Source of the DNA: Amoebidium appalachense
Lineage: Eukaryota > Ichthyosporea
Direction of reading: 5' to 3'
Assembly (NCBI GenBank): GCA_963693365.1
Contig: CAVNZM010000001.1
Span: 9,176,001-9,240,000 of the forward strand
Length of the DNA stretch: 64,000 nucleotides
The notes under the pieces were generated by a model that saw only the letters and a program-made list of their open reading frames with translations, had not been told where the DNA came from and did not search any database. Positions 41,737 through 59,705 of this stretch are shown here, piece by piece (position 1 is the stretch's first letter; each line of letters starts with the position of its first letter). A program made the position numbers and the translations under genes.

Positions 41737-41827
41737 CATGAAGTGGCTCAGTGCAAACACCGACCCGGCCTCAATGGACAAACAGAAGATGGCCGAAAGC
41801 ATCAAATCTTTGCTGGGGGCCAAGTGA
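37832..41827 (+). CDS. AIM41: mitochondrial GatB/YqeY-domain protein (AIM41-like)
   Basis: Four exons: 37832-37934, 39703-39902, 40974-41132, 41735-41827, GT-AG and in phase, giving 184 aa. The first exon encodes a mitochondrial-type leader (MMSVLAKSIGTSVRVSSVAA, Arg/Ser-rich, no acidic residues). The body has the YqeY pattern: FLKEELKVAMRAKDKEKTMV, the TLLSDILYAEKNK helix, QRKDSIAQF, then EKEQAELKIIMGYLPKQLS and the C-terminal helical bundle ending SIKSLLGAK. YqeY domains resemble the tail of GatB, the tRNA-dependent amidotransferase subunit; fungal Aim41 is mitochondrial. The precise reaction is unknown in the family. The start is chosen because the upstream in-frame ATG at 37697 hits a stop within eight codons. 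Intron 1 ends in a 60-bp CA repeat running into the AG. Confidence 0.9.
39140..39297 (+). repeat. dispersed repeat, family 2 (AIM41-like intron 1, sense)
   Basis: GTCAAGTTTTCTTCTGCCTG, TTTGTTCCATTTTTTTGATT, TTGTCCTTTGGGGTCTCCTC, TTCCAACCCTCTAATGCATA, directly followed by a C-tract and CA repeat. Its 3' third recurs at 40161-40203 (+) and 47000-47040 (-). Confidence 0.75.
39431..39541 (+). repeat. dispersed repeat, family 1 (short copy, AIM41-like intron 1)
   Basis: CCGAGGATGTGCTCTGCC, GCATACTCTTTATGTGTGG, GAATGTGTACGTCATACTC, AACACATTCTAACA, then C-tract (39578-39604), CA repeat (39605-39700) and the 3' splice site AG (39701-39702). Confidence 0.85.
40289..40567 (+). repeat. dispersed repeat, family 1 (two copies in tandem, AIM41-like intron 2)
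   Basis: A short-form copy (40289-40436, GAATGGGTCGGAACTCGGG...ATGACACATTCA) is followed by a long-form-type 3' part (40445-40567, CCTGAGGATGGGCTCTGC...CCGCATTCAAA) ending in a C-tract (40568-40605). Confidence 0.9.
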
Positions 41828-42388
41828 TCACGTGATCACCATTAGTAGCAGCCGCTTTCTAATCATAGTAAAGTTCACTGTTCCGGGGGGGTCTTTTAAG
41901 AAGGGGGATCCAGACTGATTTGCCAGTAAAATTCTTTGTTTTTTTTTTTTTTTCGAAAATGGACGGGTGGTTGAATGAGAAATGTTGCAAAATGTGCCTC
42001 TCCGTTTTTGCCCTTCAAGTACAAGTAGCTTCCTGCTTTTCTCGTGATGTTGGTTGGATAGTTTGACGGCTGCCTGCCCGTGGTTACACAATATGGTTTT
42101 CTAAACAGAAATTCCATGCCTGCATATACAGCTAGATACACGCATAAAACACACCTGCATACATATATGTCATACACATACATATATGTGTATGCATAAC
42201 AAAACACCCCAATACGTGGATGTATGCATCCAGGTTTTGAGTCCACGTGCACTGAAACTGGTTTTAAATGATGCCTTTGACGTGCACAGCCATGGATTTG
42301 TTGGCCTGTGCAAAGTTCCCATTGTTGTGGTGCCGAAATGCCTAAGATGTTTATAAAGCGCCTCAAGAACTTTATTATTATTATGCTC

Positions 42389-42394
42389 AATAAA
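42389..42394 (+). terminator. possible poly(A) signal of the AIM41-like gene
   Basis: AATAAA about 560 nt past the stop codon, after an ATT-rich stretch. Confidence 0.4.
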
Positions 42395-42442
42395 TGGATG
42401 TGTCTATGCAATCGACTAACGAACTGAGCTCTCCACATGAAG

Positions 42443-42481
<39 letters not shown>

Positions 42482-42640
42482 CCCACCCACCCACACACAC
42501 ACAACTGTTGTTTAAAAAAACAGATTCAAACGCCCCCCCCCCCCCCCCCCCTCTGGGAGGAAAAATCTAGCTGAGTTGACGTTGGGTTTTGTGAGTGATT
42601 ACCATTACCGCACACACACACACATACACACACACACTCA

Positions 42641-42709
<69 letters not shown>

Positions 42710-43159
42710 ACCGTGACACACACACACACACACACACCCTCACAACACACACACGTGACACACACTCTTCTCTTCGGCACATAATAAACAAAAAAAATAT
42801 TAGGAATATGCCTACTAGTATACTTTCTTATTCTTTCTAAAAACTTTTTTTTTTTTTTTTGCGCGCCAAAACTTCCCGCCAAAATTTCTATATATGGCTA
42901 ATCAGTCAGATCGCCCGGGAATGTACTGCGCGTGCACATGATTATGCGATTTGCGTCACTGGTCATCCACACGCACGTTAAATATTAATCATAGTGAGTG
43001 CTGGGGTGTACTAGGCAAAGGCTTTGCCCTGCGGTACACGCGTATGTGGGTTTATGTGTGACACTGTGTGTGTGGTGCTTGTGTGCATGTGTTCATGTGT
43101 GCCACAGCCACATCTATGTGTCTGTGTGTGTGTGTGGGTGTTTTTTTTTTTTTTTTTGG

Positions 43160-43219
<60 letters not shown>

Positions 43220-44042
43220 AGAATGTGTTACTAATAGCGTAGGACATTTACGTATACATAATCGAGCGACACACCAACAGCACGCATTGTTTTTTAAGTA
43301 TGCATGCGCAAACGCCATTATATTTATAGGAGGCCCAATCGCAAGTTATCCGCAGTATACGTTGCGCCAGTCACACCCAACAATTATTTAGGTACGCCTT
43401 CATGATCACTTTCACTTGTCAATGAACATGTGTGGGTCACCCAGGTAAGTCATGATCAGACAACTAGCAGAGATTTAGGGTTATATATGTGTGCACTTAA
43501 GCTTATTAATATGCAAGTAGGGCTATACGTATACACTGGTCACAGGCAGATGCGGTTGCCATAGGAAGGGCTGTGGGCATACTACGATTACAGCAACTTT
43601 GATTAGGAAGCAACAAGCACGTGTGTGTGTGTGTGTACGTATGCGTGTATGCGTGTGTGCCATGGTGGAGTGGAACAAGCGGAGGGAGGGAAAGGAGGGG
43701 GGAGGGGGGGAGAATGATGAATGATAGTTCAATACTTGCGCATCACTCTTATCGACTTTACTGCGTACCTCACACCCGAAGACCCACCACACACGGTGCA
43801 TGTGGGTCAGTAACTATACAACTCATTAACTATCATCATCGATATCATAGCACCGAACGTCCTTGACCAATAAAAAGGGTGCTTTCCGCCCCAAATATGG
43901 GCAAAAGGGGGGATGGCTGGCTATCCAATCCGATTATGGGATTGACCTTGTCCACCCTACGAAGGCTAGATATGCACGCGCTAGGAGTCAGCTTATGGCT
44001 TTTATCTACTATTTACCTATCCGCTAATAACGTATCCATCAT

Positions 44043-44048
44043 TTTATT
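44043..44048 (-). terminator. possible poly(A) signal of the MATE gene
   Basis: AATAAA on the minus strand, 127 nt past the stop codon at 44175-44177. Confidence 0.45.
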
Positions 44049-44174
44049 CCTTCTCCTTTTTTATCTCTACGACTTTTCGTCTCTCTGTCAACATACCATA
44101 TATATCTCCATCACACCTCTCCCAAACCCCAGTCACAAATTTTCACCTCTGCTCCAAAAATCCAATTTTCGAAT

Positions 44175-45220
44175 TTACGTGGGGATAGACGTGGAGAAAT
44201 GGGCCGGGCTCCCGACCGACACGCGCCGATCGATAATCGCCTCAGCCAAGCGATTTTCGGCCTGGTTATGGGTCAGGATACCCTCATGATTGAGGCCCTC
44301 AGGCGCGAAAATTGAGTTGGATCGCGACCTAATCGACATTGATCGGGAATGGGAGGAAACGGCGCCATAGGCAGGGGTGGGCTCCTCGGGTGCGATCGGG
44401 GCTTGTTCTTCATCTCCCTCTGCCTCCATCGATTCCATGGCAAAACGGGCACGCTCCTCCCAGTCCGTGCAGCTGTACGTGTACGTGTGTGTGTACACAA
44501 GGGTGTACGTGTACGTGTGTGTGTACACAAGAGTGTACGTGTACGTGTGTGTGTACACAAGAGTGTACGTGTACGTGTGTGTACACATGAGTGTACGTGT
44601 ACGTGTGTGTGTACACAAGAGTGTACGTGTACGTGTGTGTGTACACATGAGTGTACGTGTACGTGTGTGTGTACATAAGGGTGTACGTGTACGTGTGTGT
44701 GTACACAAGAGTTTACGTGTACGTGTGTGTACATAAGGGTGTACGTGTACGTGTGTGTGTACATAAGGGTGTTCGTGTATGCGTACGTGTGTGTACGAAA
44801 GTGCGTGTGAATGTTTAGATTAGGTGTAGATGTACAGTTGTGTAAACATGCACATGTACGTGTGCGCATGGGTGTGTGCACTTGTGTGTGTGTGTGGCCG
44901 GGGGAGGGGGGGGGGGGGGGGGGGGGGTAGAGAGGGGGTTTGCGGTGTAACTAGATGTTCAACCTGTAAGTCTGTGGAAAGATTTGGAACACAACTTCAC
45001 ATGGTCCAGTATCACTTGTTCTACTCCATAATACAGTACAGGCTTACACACAATGTCCCTCCTCTCCCCCCCTTCTCCCTTTGCTTCAACCTTATTCTCC
45101 CTCTCTCTTCCTCTAGCTTATTCTCCCCCCCCCCCCCTCCTCGCGCGGCCTAATGCCCACAGACCCTACACAAGTCAATCGAACACCGTGATTCTTGCAC
45201 AGACACAAGCACCCATTTTG

Positions 45221-45259
<39 letters not shown>

Positions 45260-45928
45260 AAAAAGATTTTTCTTTCTTTTGCAACACACATGCCACTCGC
45301 CACAAGCCAAAAAGCATTACAGGCAAGGAAAGCAGGGAGACAGGCCACTGTGTGTGTGACAAATATCCCTGGGGGGGGGGGGGGGGGGGATCGAACTATA
45401 GGGAGACACTCACCCGAGATCGATGAGGTACACGGACAGCTTAAAGACCTCCATGACACCAATAGCTATCCACAGGGCAGGCAGGCCCATGTTGTAGTGG
45501 AGACCAAGAAGCCAGCAAAGTGGGAGATCTATAAGCCACGTCGCAAGGAGAGATACCCAGAAGATAACCGTAACTTTCGACATTCCCGTAAGAACGGCCG
45601 AAACGAGAATTTCGGTAGATTCGATCATGAACCCCCCCACGAAAAGCCATTTGATGTTGAGGCAAAGGTCGATAATTACTTGGTCGGAGGTGTAAATTCG
45701 GAACAGTTTGTCGTGAAGGGCCAAGACGATTATCCCCAGTGCAATGACGGTGGTGATCGTGCAGATGAACCCGAGAAGGGCGAGCTTTTTGGCGCTGTTC
45801 GGACGGCCGGCTCCCATGTAGTTGGCAACGCGCACCTGTGTGTGTGCGTGTACGTGTGTACGTGTACGTGTTGAATGGACAAGTGTTTGTGTGTGTATAT
45901 GCGTACGTGCGTATTTGTAGGTGTGTAG

Positions 45929-45964
<36 letters not shown>

Positions 45965-46691
45965 ATGTTCGTGTGTGCACGTGTAGGTGTGTTTAGAAGT
46001 GACCTGCCGAAGGGGGAGAAGGGACGCGGGGAAAAGGAGGATCATGTCACAGGTGCTTTTCTTGTGTGTAAGAGGGGGGGGGGGGGGGGGGGGGGGGGAG
46101 AGGGAAGGGGAACGGGTCAGAGAGAATGGGAGAGAGGAAGAGAGAGAAAGGAGGGGGAGAGGGGGGAGTGTGTGTGTGTTTGTGTGCGTGTGTGGTGGTG
46201 CATGGGTGGGTGGGCGGGTGGGTGGTGGTGGTTGGGGGGGGGGGGGGGGGGGGGGGGGGAAGGGGGAATGGGGGACCTGGGAGTATAGAAAATCGGACAG
46301 AAAGAGAAAGAGATGGAGTGGGGGAGGGGCAGGGGGGGGGAGAGGGAGGGGGGGGGGGGGGTTGAATGCGTCATAAAGTACGAAGTACACAAGAACAACG
46401 GATAACACGATGCAGAATGCAAACCATACATAAAGAGTATGCATAATAAGCAGAGCCCATCCTCAGGGGGGGCCCACGTCATCCACAGTACCCGAGTTTT
46501 GACCCATTCACCTCGTTAACGAAGCCCGACTCAGATACTGTTTCACTTGAACATGGGTGGGTCAACCGTCTTGATCAGAGACGAGCAGCGTTACTTATGC
46601 AGGCAAGGGCAGTGGGAAAGGCCGGGGGTTAGAGTTGCAGCAGTAAGCAGAAGCAAGAAAAATATAGATTGGAACTCAGGAGACGGGGCTT

Positions 46692-46732
<41 letters not shown>

Positions 46733-47121
46733 AAAATGCCCCATAGAGAATGCGATACACATTCACAAGACAACAAAAATGCAGAGTGCAAGCCACACAT
46801 TAGGAGTATGTATAATAAGCAGAGCCCATCATCAGGGTAAGAAGGGAGGGAGGGAGGGATGCGGATGGAGAGAGAGGGAAGCAGGGATGGGGGGAGGGAG
46901 GGGGGGGGGGGGGGGGGGGGGGGAGGGAAAGAGATAACGAGTTGGAGATTGAGAGGGAGGTAGAGGGGAAGGAGGGAGGGAGGGAAGGGGGGGGGGGGGT
47001 GATGTATGCGTTAGAGGGTTGGAAACATGGAGGAGACAACGACGAGCATCGGGCGCTCGATATCGAAATAGAACCGGCTTCTGAGGGCTATTCTCTGTGA
47101 GGTTACACATACACATCCATA

Positions 47122-47161
<40 letters not shown>

Positions 47162-47847
47162 TTCCTACTCCACAAACACACACACACAATCACTACCGTA
47201 CACAAACACAACTATTATTACAGCTCACCACACACACATGCGCATTCACAACATACGCAGAAACCGAAAATGCCCCCACATGACCACATAACACTACCAT
47301 CTAGCCACCAAGAGGAACAAGGGGAATGGAGTAAACGACAGGAGGGGGGGGGGGGGGGGGGGGGTTTCAATGCGCGGAAAAGTGAAAATTCCTACCTGAG
47401 TAGCGCATCCAAAACCCCAGAACACAGCCCAGAGCATACCCCACAGCCCCGAAACGACGGCGTTCGCAGCGATAATATTAGACCCCATCTTAGCAGCAAT
47501 CAGAGAGACGAGAGAGTTAGCCAAGTTGGAAACGAACGAATTCGAAGCCATGGGCCCGGCAATAGAAAGGAAAGTAATCAGTCTGTCCCAAGTGTAGGCG
47601 CTCGTGTCCCACCCCTCCCACGCCTGCTTGTGGTAACCCTTCCACACGACGCAGATTAGGAACAGAGCGAGGGGTTGGAACCAGCACGCGACGACGGTGG
47701 CGAGGGGGGAACCAACGAAACCGAACCCTTCCCACTCCCCGATGCCGTAGATGAAAACATAGTTGCAGATTGCGGCGACACCGATGGAGAGGGAGCCTAC
47801 GACGGTCGTGGGCCACATGATGCCCATTGCCTGTGTACGTGTACATG

Positions 47848-47887
<40 letters not shown>

Positions 47888-47986
47888 GGGAAGGGGGGGG
47901 GGGGGGGGGGGGGTGATTGTGATTGTGAGTGTGAGTGTACGTGTGTGTGATTTCAAGCAAGTTTGTTGTGCATGGCGGGAGGAGGG

Positions 47987-48018
<32 letters not shown>

Positions 48019-48022
48019 GGGG

Positions 48023-48059
<37 letters not shown>

Positions 48060-48649
48060 TAGAGATTGAGTGTGTGTCTCTGTGTCTGGAGACAACGAAA
48101 GGGGCCAGGGCATGGGAAGCCTTGAACAGGAGAGGGAGGAGGGGGGGGGGGGGGGGGGGGGGGGGGAGAAACCCTGACCCTCAAGGAACCGAAATCTCAC
48201 AAAATCACACGAGGAATATGTTGCTGGTAAGAAAAACCTTGTGCAGGGGGGGAGGAGGGGGGGGGGGGGGGGGGGGGGGGGATGGGGAGGAGATTCATTA
48301 ACAAGCAGGTGCATTCATGAATGGGTGTGCGTTCCCAGAAAGCCTAGTGGGTTGCCTCCACGGAGCAGGGCGCTGGGGAATGGGGGAAGGGGGGGGGGGG
48401 GGGGGGGGGATTTCAGATTCCCAAACGGAAAGAACGGAAGTTACAAGAGGATGTAAGGGAGTAAAGGAAAGGGGGGGGGGTCGTTTGGAAGTGTTGATGT
48501 GCGAATCTGTGAGTGTGTTAACTCCCCCCTCCCCCCACCCCACCCCCTCAACCCCCTTTCTCCTGCCACAGGCGCACTCAATTGACAATGGATAGAAGGC
48601 CTGGGGGACGAATGGGCGGGGGGGGGGGGGGGGGGGGGGGGGGGGGAGG

Positions 48650-48685
<36 letters not shown>

Positions 48686-49693
48686 ACTGCGCAAGGGAAC
48701 GAAAAAGTGTTTTCAAATTATCGTGTGCATGCTATTGGTGGGGGAAGGGGGGAGGAAGATGGGGGAAGGGGAGAGGGGGGGGAGGAGTGGGATTTATGAA
48801 CGAACAAAGCTGCAGTTCTAGGGGTTGGCTAGTGTTCAGCAACACCGAGACAGGAGGAAGGGTGTGTGTGTGGGGGGGGGGGGGGGGGGGAGGGGGGGGG
48901 GGAGGGGGGATGATGCAGCGAACCTGTGTGCGTATGTGTGTGTTTGGCGGGCGGGGCGGGGGGGGGGGGGGGGGGGGGGGGGGGGAGGGGGAGGAGAGAA
49001 GAGCACCCGACAAGGCATTTGCAATACACAAAAGAACAGGGTCCGACGACAGGGAGAGGGGGAGGGAAGGGGGGGCGGGGGAAAAGGGGGATGTGGTGCG
49101 CAGTATGATGTGCACACTCACAAAGAATAATATCAGGCAAATGTGCAAGAAAGGGCACACACACCGATAGTGTTCCACACAAGTAGAACCCATCCTTCGG
49201 GGAAGTCCTCCCCACAAAGGGGGGAGGGAAAGGGGGGGAAGGGGGGGGCAGGGGGCGGGGGGAGGGGGGAGGGGGGAAGGGCGGGGAGGGAGGGAGAGAG
49301 GGTGTGAAAGGAAGTGAGGTTTTGAGCCCAACCAGATACCACTGTTGACAACTTTTTTAATGAATTTTTATGAAATTTCAAAGACTTTCCATACCTGGAA
49401 GTATTGGCGCATGCACGCGTAGACGAGCGACGGCGCTATAGAAAACGACAGCACCCGGCCAAACGACGCCCCGAGCTCCACAATGCGTTGCTCCTCGGTG
49501 GAATATTGCAGCACCAAACTAATGCACCAGTACCAAATAAACACGGGGATTCCGAAGATTCCGGTCACAATGATACCGAATTGCAGCCAAATTCCGGTAA
49601 GACTGCGGTTGTTGGCGCCCCAAGACTGGCCACAGAGGGTGATGAGGGCGGAGGCGCCGGCCCACACGCCCATCAGAGGCACGCTGGTCCATA

Positions 49694-49768
<75 letters not shown>

Positions 49769-50258
49769 TGTGTACGTGTGTGCGTGTGGACGTGGGTGTG
49801 TGTTTGCAGGTGGATGGGGGGACGAAGGGCAGGACACGAGTGATGTTCCGTAAGATTAGAGGAGTCTGTCTGCGTCTTGCTGTAAGGTGTGTGAATATGC
49901 TACCTACGATAACATGCCTAAACGGCTAAAGGATTGAAAGGTATGGGAGACGGTCTAAGGAAGATGCTCAGGGTGGCGGCAGCTGGAAGTAACAGTACCC
50001 TAATACTTACCAAATGTTGCATTGTTTGCTATTCACAAGGCGCTGAATCTCACTATGCGTAGTTGTGTTGTGAAATTAAGGTTATTGCACGCATACACCA
50101 AGGCACTCATGCACGAGCACACAAAAGAATCAGGAACATGCAGATGACACTGGAAGAGATCTACACAAACACACACACTCACATAGCCACCCACATTCAT
50201 ACACATACATGGAACCACACGCACACACACACACACACACCGCACCACAAACACACAA

Positions 50259-50300
<42 letters not shown>

Positions 50301-50590
50301 AAACGCACACACTTCTTCTAGCATCAGAACACACAAACAACCCGTGACTAGCAAACCCAAACTAACAACATCAACCCCCATACACTCACCTGAGCAAGAG
50401 AGGCAGCAGCAAGCTCCTGTGTTCCTAAGTGTCCCAAGAAAGCAGAGTCGATGGATGTGAGAGCGATACGACAAAACGTGGCAAGCGACACCTGCGAAGC
50501 CATCACACACAGGTCGAAAAACTCCTTTCCCCACTCAACATCATCCCCTCTCTCCGCGATCAGCGGCTTTTCTTCGTTGTCACCCGCCAT
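44175..50590 (-). CDS. MATE-family multidrug/toxin extrusion transporter
   Basis: Five exons (minus): 50390-50590, 49395-49694, 47396-47830, 45414-45835, 44175-44472, giving 551 aa. N-terminal cytosolic segment, then the MatE repeat: [17 protein letters not shown] (51-67), [13 protein letters not shown] (84-96) and, at the start of exon 4, [17 protein letters not shown] (313-329), all hallmark MATE positions; about 12 membrane segments are expected. The hydrophilic tail (about 453-551) is Glu-rich then Ser/Arg-rich ([14 protein letters not shown]). MATE proteins export organic cations, drugs or metabolites by H+ or Na+ antiport at plasma or vacuolar membranes; the substrate cannot be told from sequence. 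Introns 2-4 end in normal AG, but intron 1 reads CACG|GTATGG where CACAG|GTATGG is expected. The joined reading across intron 1 fits the family spacing, so the exon border is not in doubt. An AATAAA lies 127 nt downstream. Confidence 0.9.
44473..44790. repeat. 31-bp minisatellite abutting a 3' splice site
   Basis: About ten copies of a unit reading GTGTACGTGTACGTGTGTGT plus GTACACAAGA. In the MATE sense strand the last unit provides the ...CACGTACAG acceptor of exon 5. Confidence 0.9.
46362..46510 (-). repeat. dispersed repeat, family 1 (short copy, MATE intron 3, sense)
   Basis: Minus-strand GAATGGGTCAAAACTCGGG, CCTGAGGATGGGCTCTGC, GTGTACTTCGTACTTTATG, ACGCATTCAA, then a C-tract (46348-46361). 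Confidence 0.9.
46735..46836 (-). repeat. dispersed repeat, family 1 (short copy, MATE intron 3, sense)
   Basis: Minus-strand CTGATGATGGGCTCTGCTTA, TGCACTCTGCATTTTTG, GAATGTGTATCGCATTC, GGGGCATTTTA, then a C-tract (46697-46731). Confidence 0.85.
47000..47040 (-). repeat. dispersed repeat, family 2 (3' fragment, MATE intron 3, sense)
   Basis: Minus-strand GTTGTCTCCTCCATGTTTCC, AACCCTCTAACGCATACATC, then a C-tract. It matches 40161-40203. Confidence 0.8.
47841..48290. repeat. TG, G and GA tracts in MATE intron 2
   Basis: TG repeat (47850-47884) next to the 3' splice site, G-tracts near 47893-47913, 47988-48017, 48140-48166 and 48259-48281, and a GA repeat (48024-48058). Confidence 0.9.
49090..49205 (-). 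repeat. possible degenerate family 1 copy, MATE intron 2
   Basis: Minus-strand GAAGGATGGGTTCTACTTG, GTGAGTGTGCACATCATAC and GCGCACCA preserve the order of the core with many changes. Confidence 0.4.
49697..49765. repeat. (TG)n microsatellite at the 3' end of MATE intron 1
   Basis: About 69 bp of TG on the plus strand (CA on the sense strand) abutting the irregular acceptor. Confidence 0.95.
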
Positions 50591-50830
50591 CTTGGAAGCG
50601 AGCTTGAAAAACTAGGCAATCCCCCTTATAAAAGTCGTGTGTGGAGTGGGCGAGGAGGAAAGTAGTTTAGAGCATCGAACAGCGGTGTGTTTTGTTTATT
50701 TGCGGTTTTGGGAAAACGACCGGCTTTTTGCATCGTTCAGTGAACTTCAGTCTTGTCTGCTCTTTTTTGGCTTTTGGCGTTTTCGTTTGATTGGTTGATC
50801 TCATTCCATGCGGTGAGCGCGGTAAAAAGT
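50591..50830 (-). promoter_or_regulatory. MATE gene promoter region
   Basis: On the minus strand a CCAAT box (CCAATCAAACG, 50794-50784) and AACGCCAAAAGCC (E2F-like, about 50782-50770) lie about 180-200 nt before the start codon. Confidence 0.5.
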
Positions 50831-52186
50831 GATAAACGTTCTATTGCTAAAGGTGCAGGCCTACACTGATTATGCTACATAGTACCTAGCAACATACTTA
50901 TTTATTTTCTACTCTTCTGAATATTTATGGCTAACGGGAATATAGTAAAAAACGCTCCCCAATTACTTATTCCCTTTATGCACTGAGAAAGAGATATCGA
51001 ACTTCCGGCTGGGCCGTAGTTAGCCTTTTTTAGCCTTTCGGAAACCGCAAATCTGATTGGGTGTCCGAGGCAGCTGTGATTTTTTATCCGCATATGGTGA
51101 CGGTCAGTCAGTACACGCTGCATGTGCCTGCACTCCTGCCACTTCGTGACATGCGTTTTGTAGGCCGTTGACCTACCACCTACTGAGGCGGTGTCTCCTT
51201 TTTTTTTTTTTTTTTTTTTTTTAACACTTAAAGTAGATGTAAAAACGTCGCACGTGCGGCAACACGTCAGTACGTGTTAGGCCGTTGACCTATGTTGTTG
51301 TGTTTGGCCATTGAAAAAAAATGCTTCTTAATATAAATCAACGTCAAAAAAACGTCCGCACACACGCACACGCACACACACGCACACAAACTTTGTGACA
51401 CGCGCACGCGTGCACACATGCACGGCAGACACAATGTGGCACACACACACAAAAATATCAAATACACACAACACACACACGCACGTGCAGACACACATAC
51501 ACACGTGCACCTGCACACACAAACACGATTGTGAATGCGCAATTAATGGTATGTGCACGCACATGCGAGGCACACAGATACATACACGTGTGTACAATGT
51601 GTACATGTACACTGTTACACACACAACCCGGCATGGTTGTACACACACATGCACACATAATGATCAAAAACGGGAAATAAGACAGCCAGACTGACACCGT
51701 ATTCCACACTTGAAGCACCCAGCTCACTGATATGCAGGCGCACCTTGGCTCACGATGGCAATTATTCACATACTTTGTAGACAATCACTCTTGCAATTAC
51801 ATGTCATGGGGTCTCCAATATTTTTTCGCATTTGTTTAGTAATACACACACCATGATGCACACCCCCGGTATGTAGTAATCATATGTTACAGTATTCATC
51901 ACCGGTACCAGTACCGCAGCTGCCTTTTTGGTGAATGCCGGCCTGAAGAACCTATACCACCTTTAGCTATTAATATATTAATTTATTAGATTTGTAACAG
52001 GACTGAGGCCCAAGAGCGATATTTAGCAGGCACCAGCTGGTGTGCCAAAACTGCAGGTATCATACATACTGTTACCAGTGTGCATGGCACACACATGGCA
52101 CTCATTTTGGGGCATGTTCATCATTGAGGCAAGCCACGTCAAACACACACAATTTGTGGTATACGTACCCTTTGAACTTCTGGTTC

Positions 52187-52225
<39 letters not shown>

Positions 52226-52266
52226 AATCAAAAAACAGACCACTGTGCCAGTAAACTGTTCTGGTC

Positions 52267-52297
<31 letters not shown>

Positions 52298-52458
52298 TTT
52301 CCTCCTCCTGCTGTCCCCCCTCCCCCCGTGCCATCCGTATCATTTTTTGGTAACACGTTTGTTACATTAATGCTGTGGTCACGGTGCTTAGCGTGCACTG
52401 CGGTGCACATGGTGTGTTCATGTACACAATGTATCATCGCACGCGTGGTCGTGCACGT

Positions 52459-52509
<51 letters not shown>

Positions 52510-53035
52510 TTTCCCGTGCACACGTGCACGTGTCGTTGCATGTGCATATACTCTCTAAGTATTAGCTCTCGGGTTTCATATTACAGTGCTCGGCATTTGA
52601 GGTTTCATGTGACTCCTTTTCCAACCCGGGTCACACCGTACTATGCCATAGTAGAGTGTGTTGTCTAATTTGTGAAGTCGTTTTTCTCTTCGACTCTCTT
52701 CTTTATACTTTTGTCGTACATACCTCCTTCTCTTTCCAAATCCGTTTTCTCTTTTCGTTCTCTCTCTTCTTCCTCCGCCTTCCCCCTTCCCCCCTCTCTC
52801 CCTCCCTGAGGCTCGAACCTCGCCTCTCTCTCTCTCCCTCCCTCCCTCCCCCCCCCCCCCCCCCCTCTCTCTCTCCCCCCTCCCCCCCCCCCCTCTCTCT
52901 CTCCCCCTCCCCCCGAGGCTCTCTCTCAGGCTACGCTGTCAGCCTCAGCAGTCCGGGCCCTCCCTCCCCTCCCCCTCGTTCTCTCTGTCTACAGTGCTAC
53001 GTACACACACACACACACACACACAATGTCATACA
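50831..53035. other. intergenic region, nothing coding recognised
   Basis: Contains a poly(T) with flanking TAGGCCGTTGACCTA repeats (51163-51291), CA-rich sequence (51355-51660), an A-run (52190-52223), a C-tract (52268-52297), a TG repeat (52459-52498) and a CT/C-rich tract from 52660. Confidence 0.55.
51163..51291. repeat. 15-bp direct repeats flanking a poly(T)-containing segment
   Basis: TAGGCCGTTGACCTA occurs at about 51161-51175 and 51277-51291; between them lie a 24-base T-run and about 75 bp of unique sequence. This resembles a short insertion with target-site duplication. Confidence 0.5.
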
Positions 53036-55444
<2,409 letters not shown>

Positions 55445-55450
55445 TATATA
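55445..55450 (+). promoter_or_regulatory. TATA-like box before the secreted-peptide gene
   Basis: TATATA 81 nt upstream of the start codon; spacing suits a TATA promoter with a short 5'UTR. Confidence 0.4.
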
Positions 55451-55530
55451 CAGTTTCACGCAGGTGTTTCTAAGGCCGCAAAAAACACAACACACGTTCT
55501 TGTGAGCATACAACCTTGAAGCCTGCAAAA

Positions 55531-55758
55531 ATGAAGTTCACATACGCCATCATCGCCACCACCTTCGCCCTTTTCGCCTGCGTCGAAGGCGCCCCGGCCG
55601 ACATCGGGGCCGGCACGGAGCCATGGGTGCTGTGCAGTAGCTACACGATATGCAAGCAGTACAAGCAGGACCCTAAGACCGGTGGGGTTGCGCGCTGCCA
55701 CAATGGAGGAAAGGATGAACCCCTGTGTAGCCAGAGTTTCTGCTGCAAGGAAGCATAA
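55531..55758 (+). CDS. small secreted six-cysteine peptide
   Basis: Intronless 75-aa ORF with a good start context (GCAAAAATGA). The first 20 or so residues, MKFTYAIIATTFALFACVEG, form a signal peptide, with cleavage expected near EG-AP. The mature part of about 53 residues has six cysteines in the pattern C-x5-C-x14-C-x9-C-x4-CC and ends FCCKEA, typical of a disulfide-stabilised extracellular peptide; with an odd cysteine in the signal peptide excluded, all six can pair. I do not recognise the family. Defence, signalling, adhesion or effector roles are all possible and none is shown. It is the only clearly intronless gene here and is isolated between long intergenic stretches; a TATATA lies 81 nt upstream. 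Normal codon composition in a repeat-rich setting supports it being real. Confidence 0.75.
   Translation: MKFTYAIIATTFALFACVEGAPADIGAGTEPWVLCSSYTICKQYKQDPKTGGVARCHNGGKDEPLCSQSFCCKEA

Positions 55759-59705
<3,947 letters not shown>

Larger units (their letters stand above)
41828..44174. other. intergenic region between AIM41-like and MATE genes (convergent)
   Basis: Holds the AIM41-like 3'UTR with AATAAA at 42389-42394, C-tracts (42443-42479 and 42533-42551), CA/CG repeats (42610-42740), a T/G-tract (43140-43218) and about 900 bp of ordinary sequence. E2F-like GCGCGCCAAA (42861) and TTCCCGCCAAAA (42873) followed by TATATATGG suggest a promoter for an unrecognised transcript. A candidate small exon with a strong donor (TTTAG|GTACGCC...CACCCAG|GTAAGTC, about 43393-43451) has no recognisable product. 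Confidence 0.45.

Noticed and set aside
44175-44881. Long minus-strand ORFs extending upstream of MATE exon 5 through the 44.5-kb minisatellite
   Set aside because: The repeat-derived Tyr/Thr/His frames have no family match; the exon-5 acceptor at 44473 joins exon 4 in phase.
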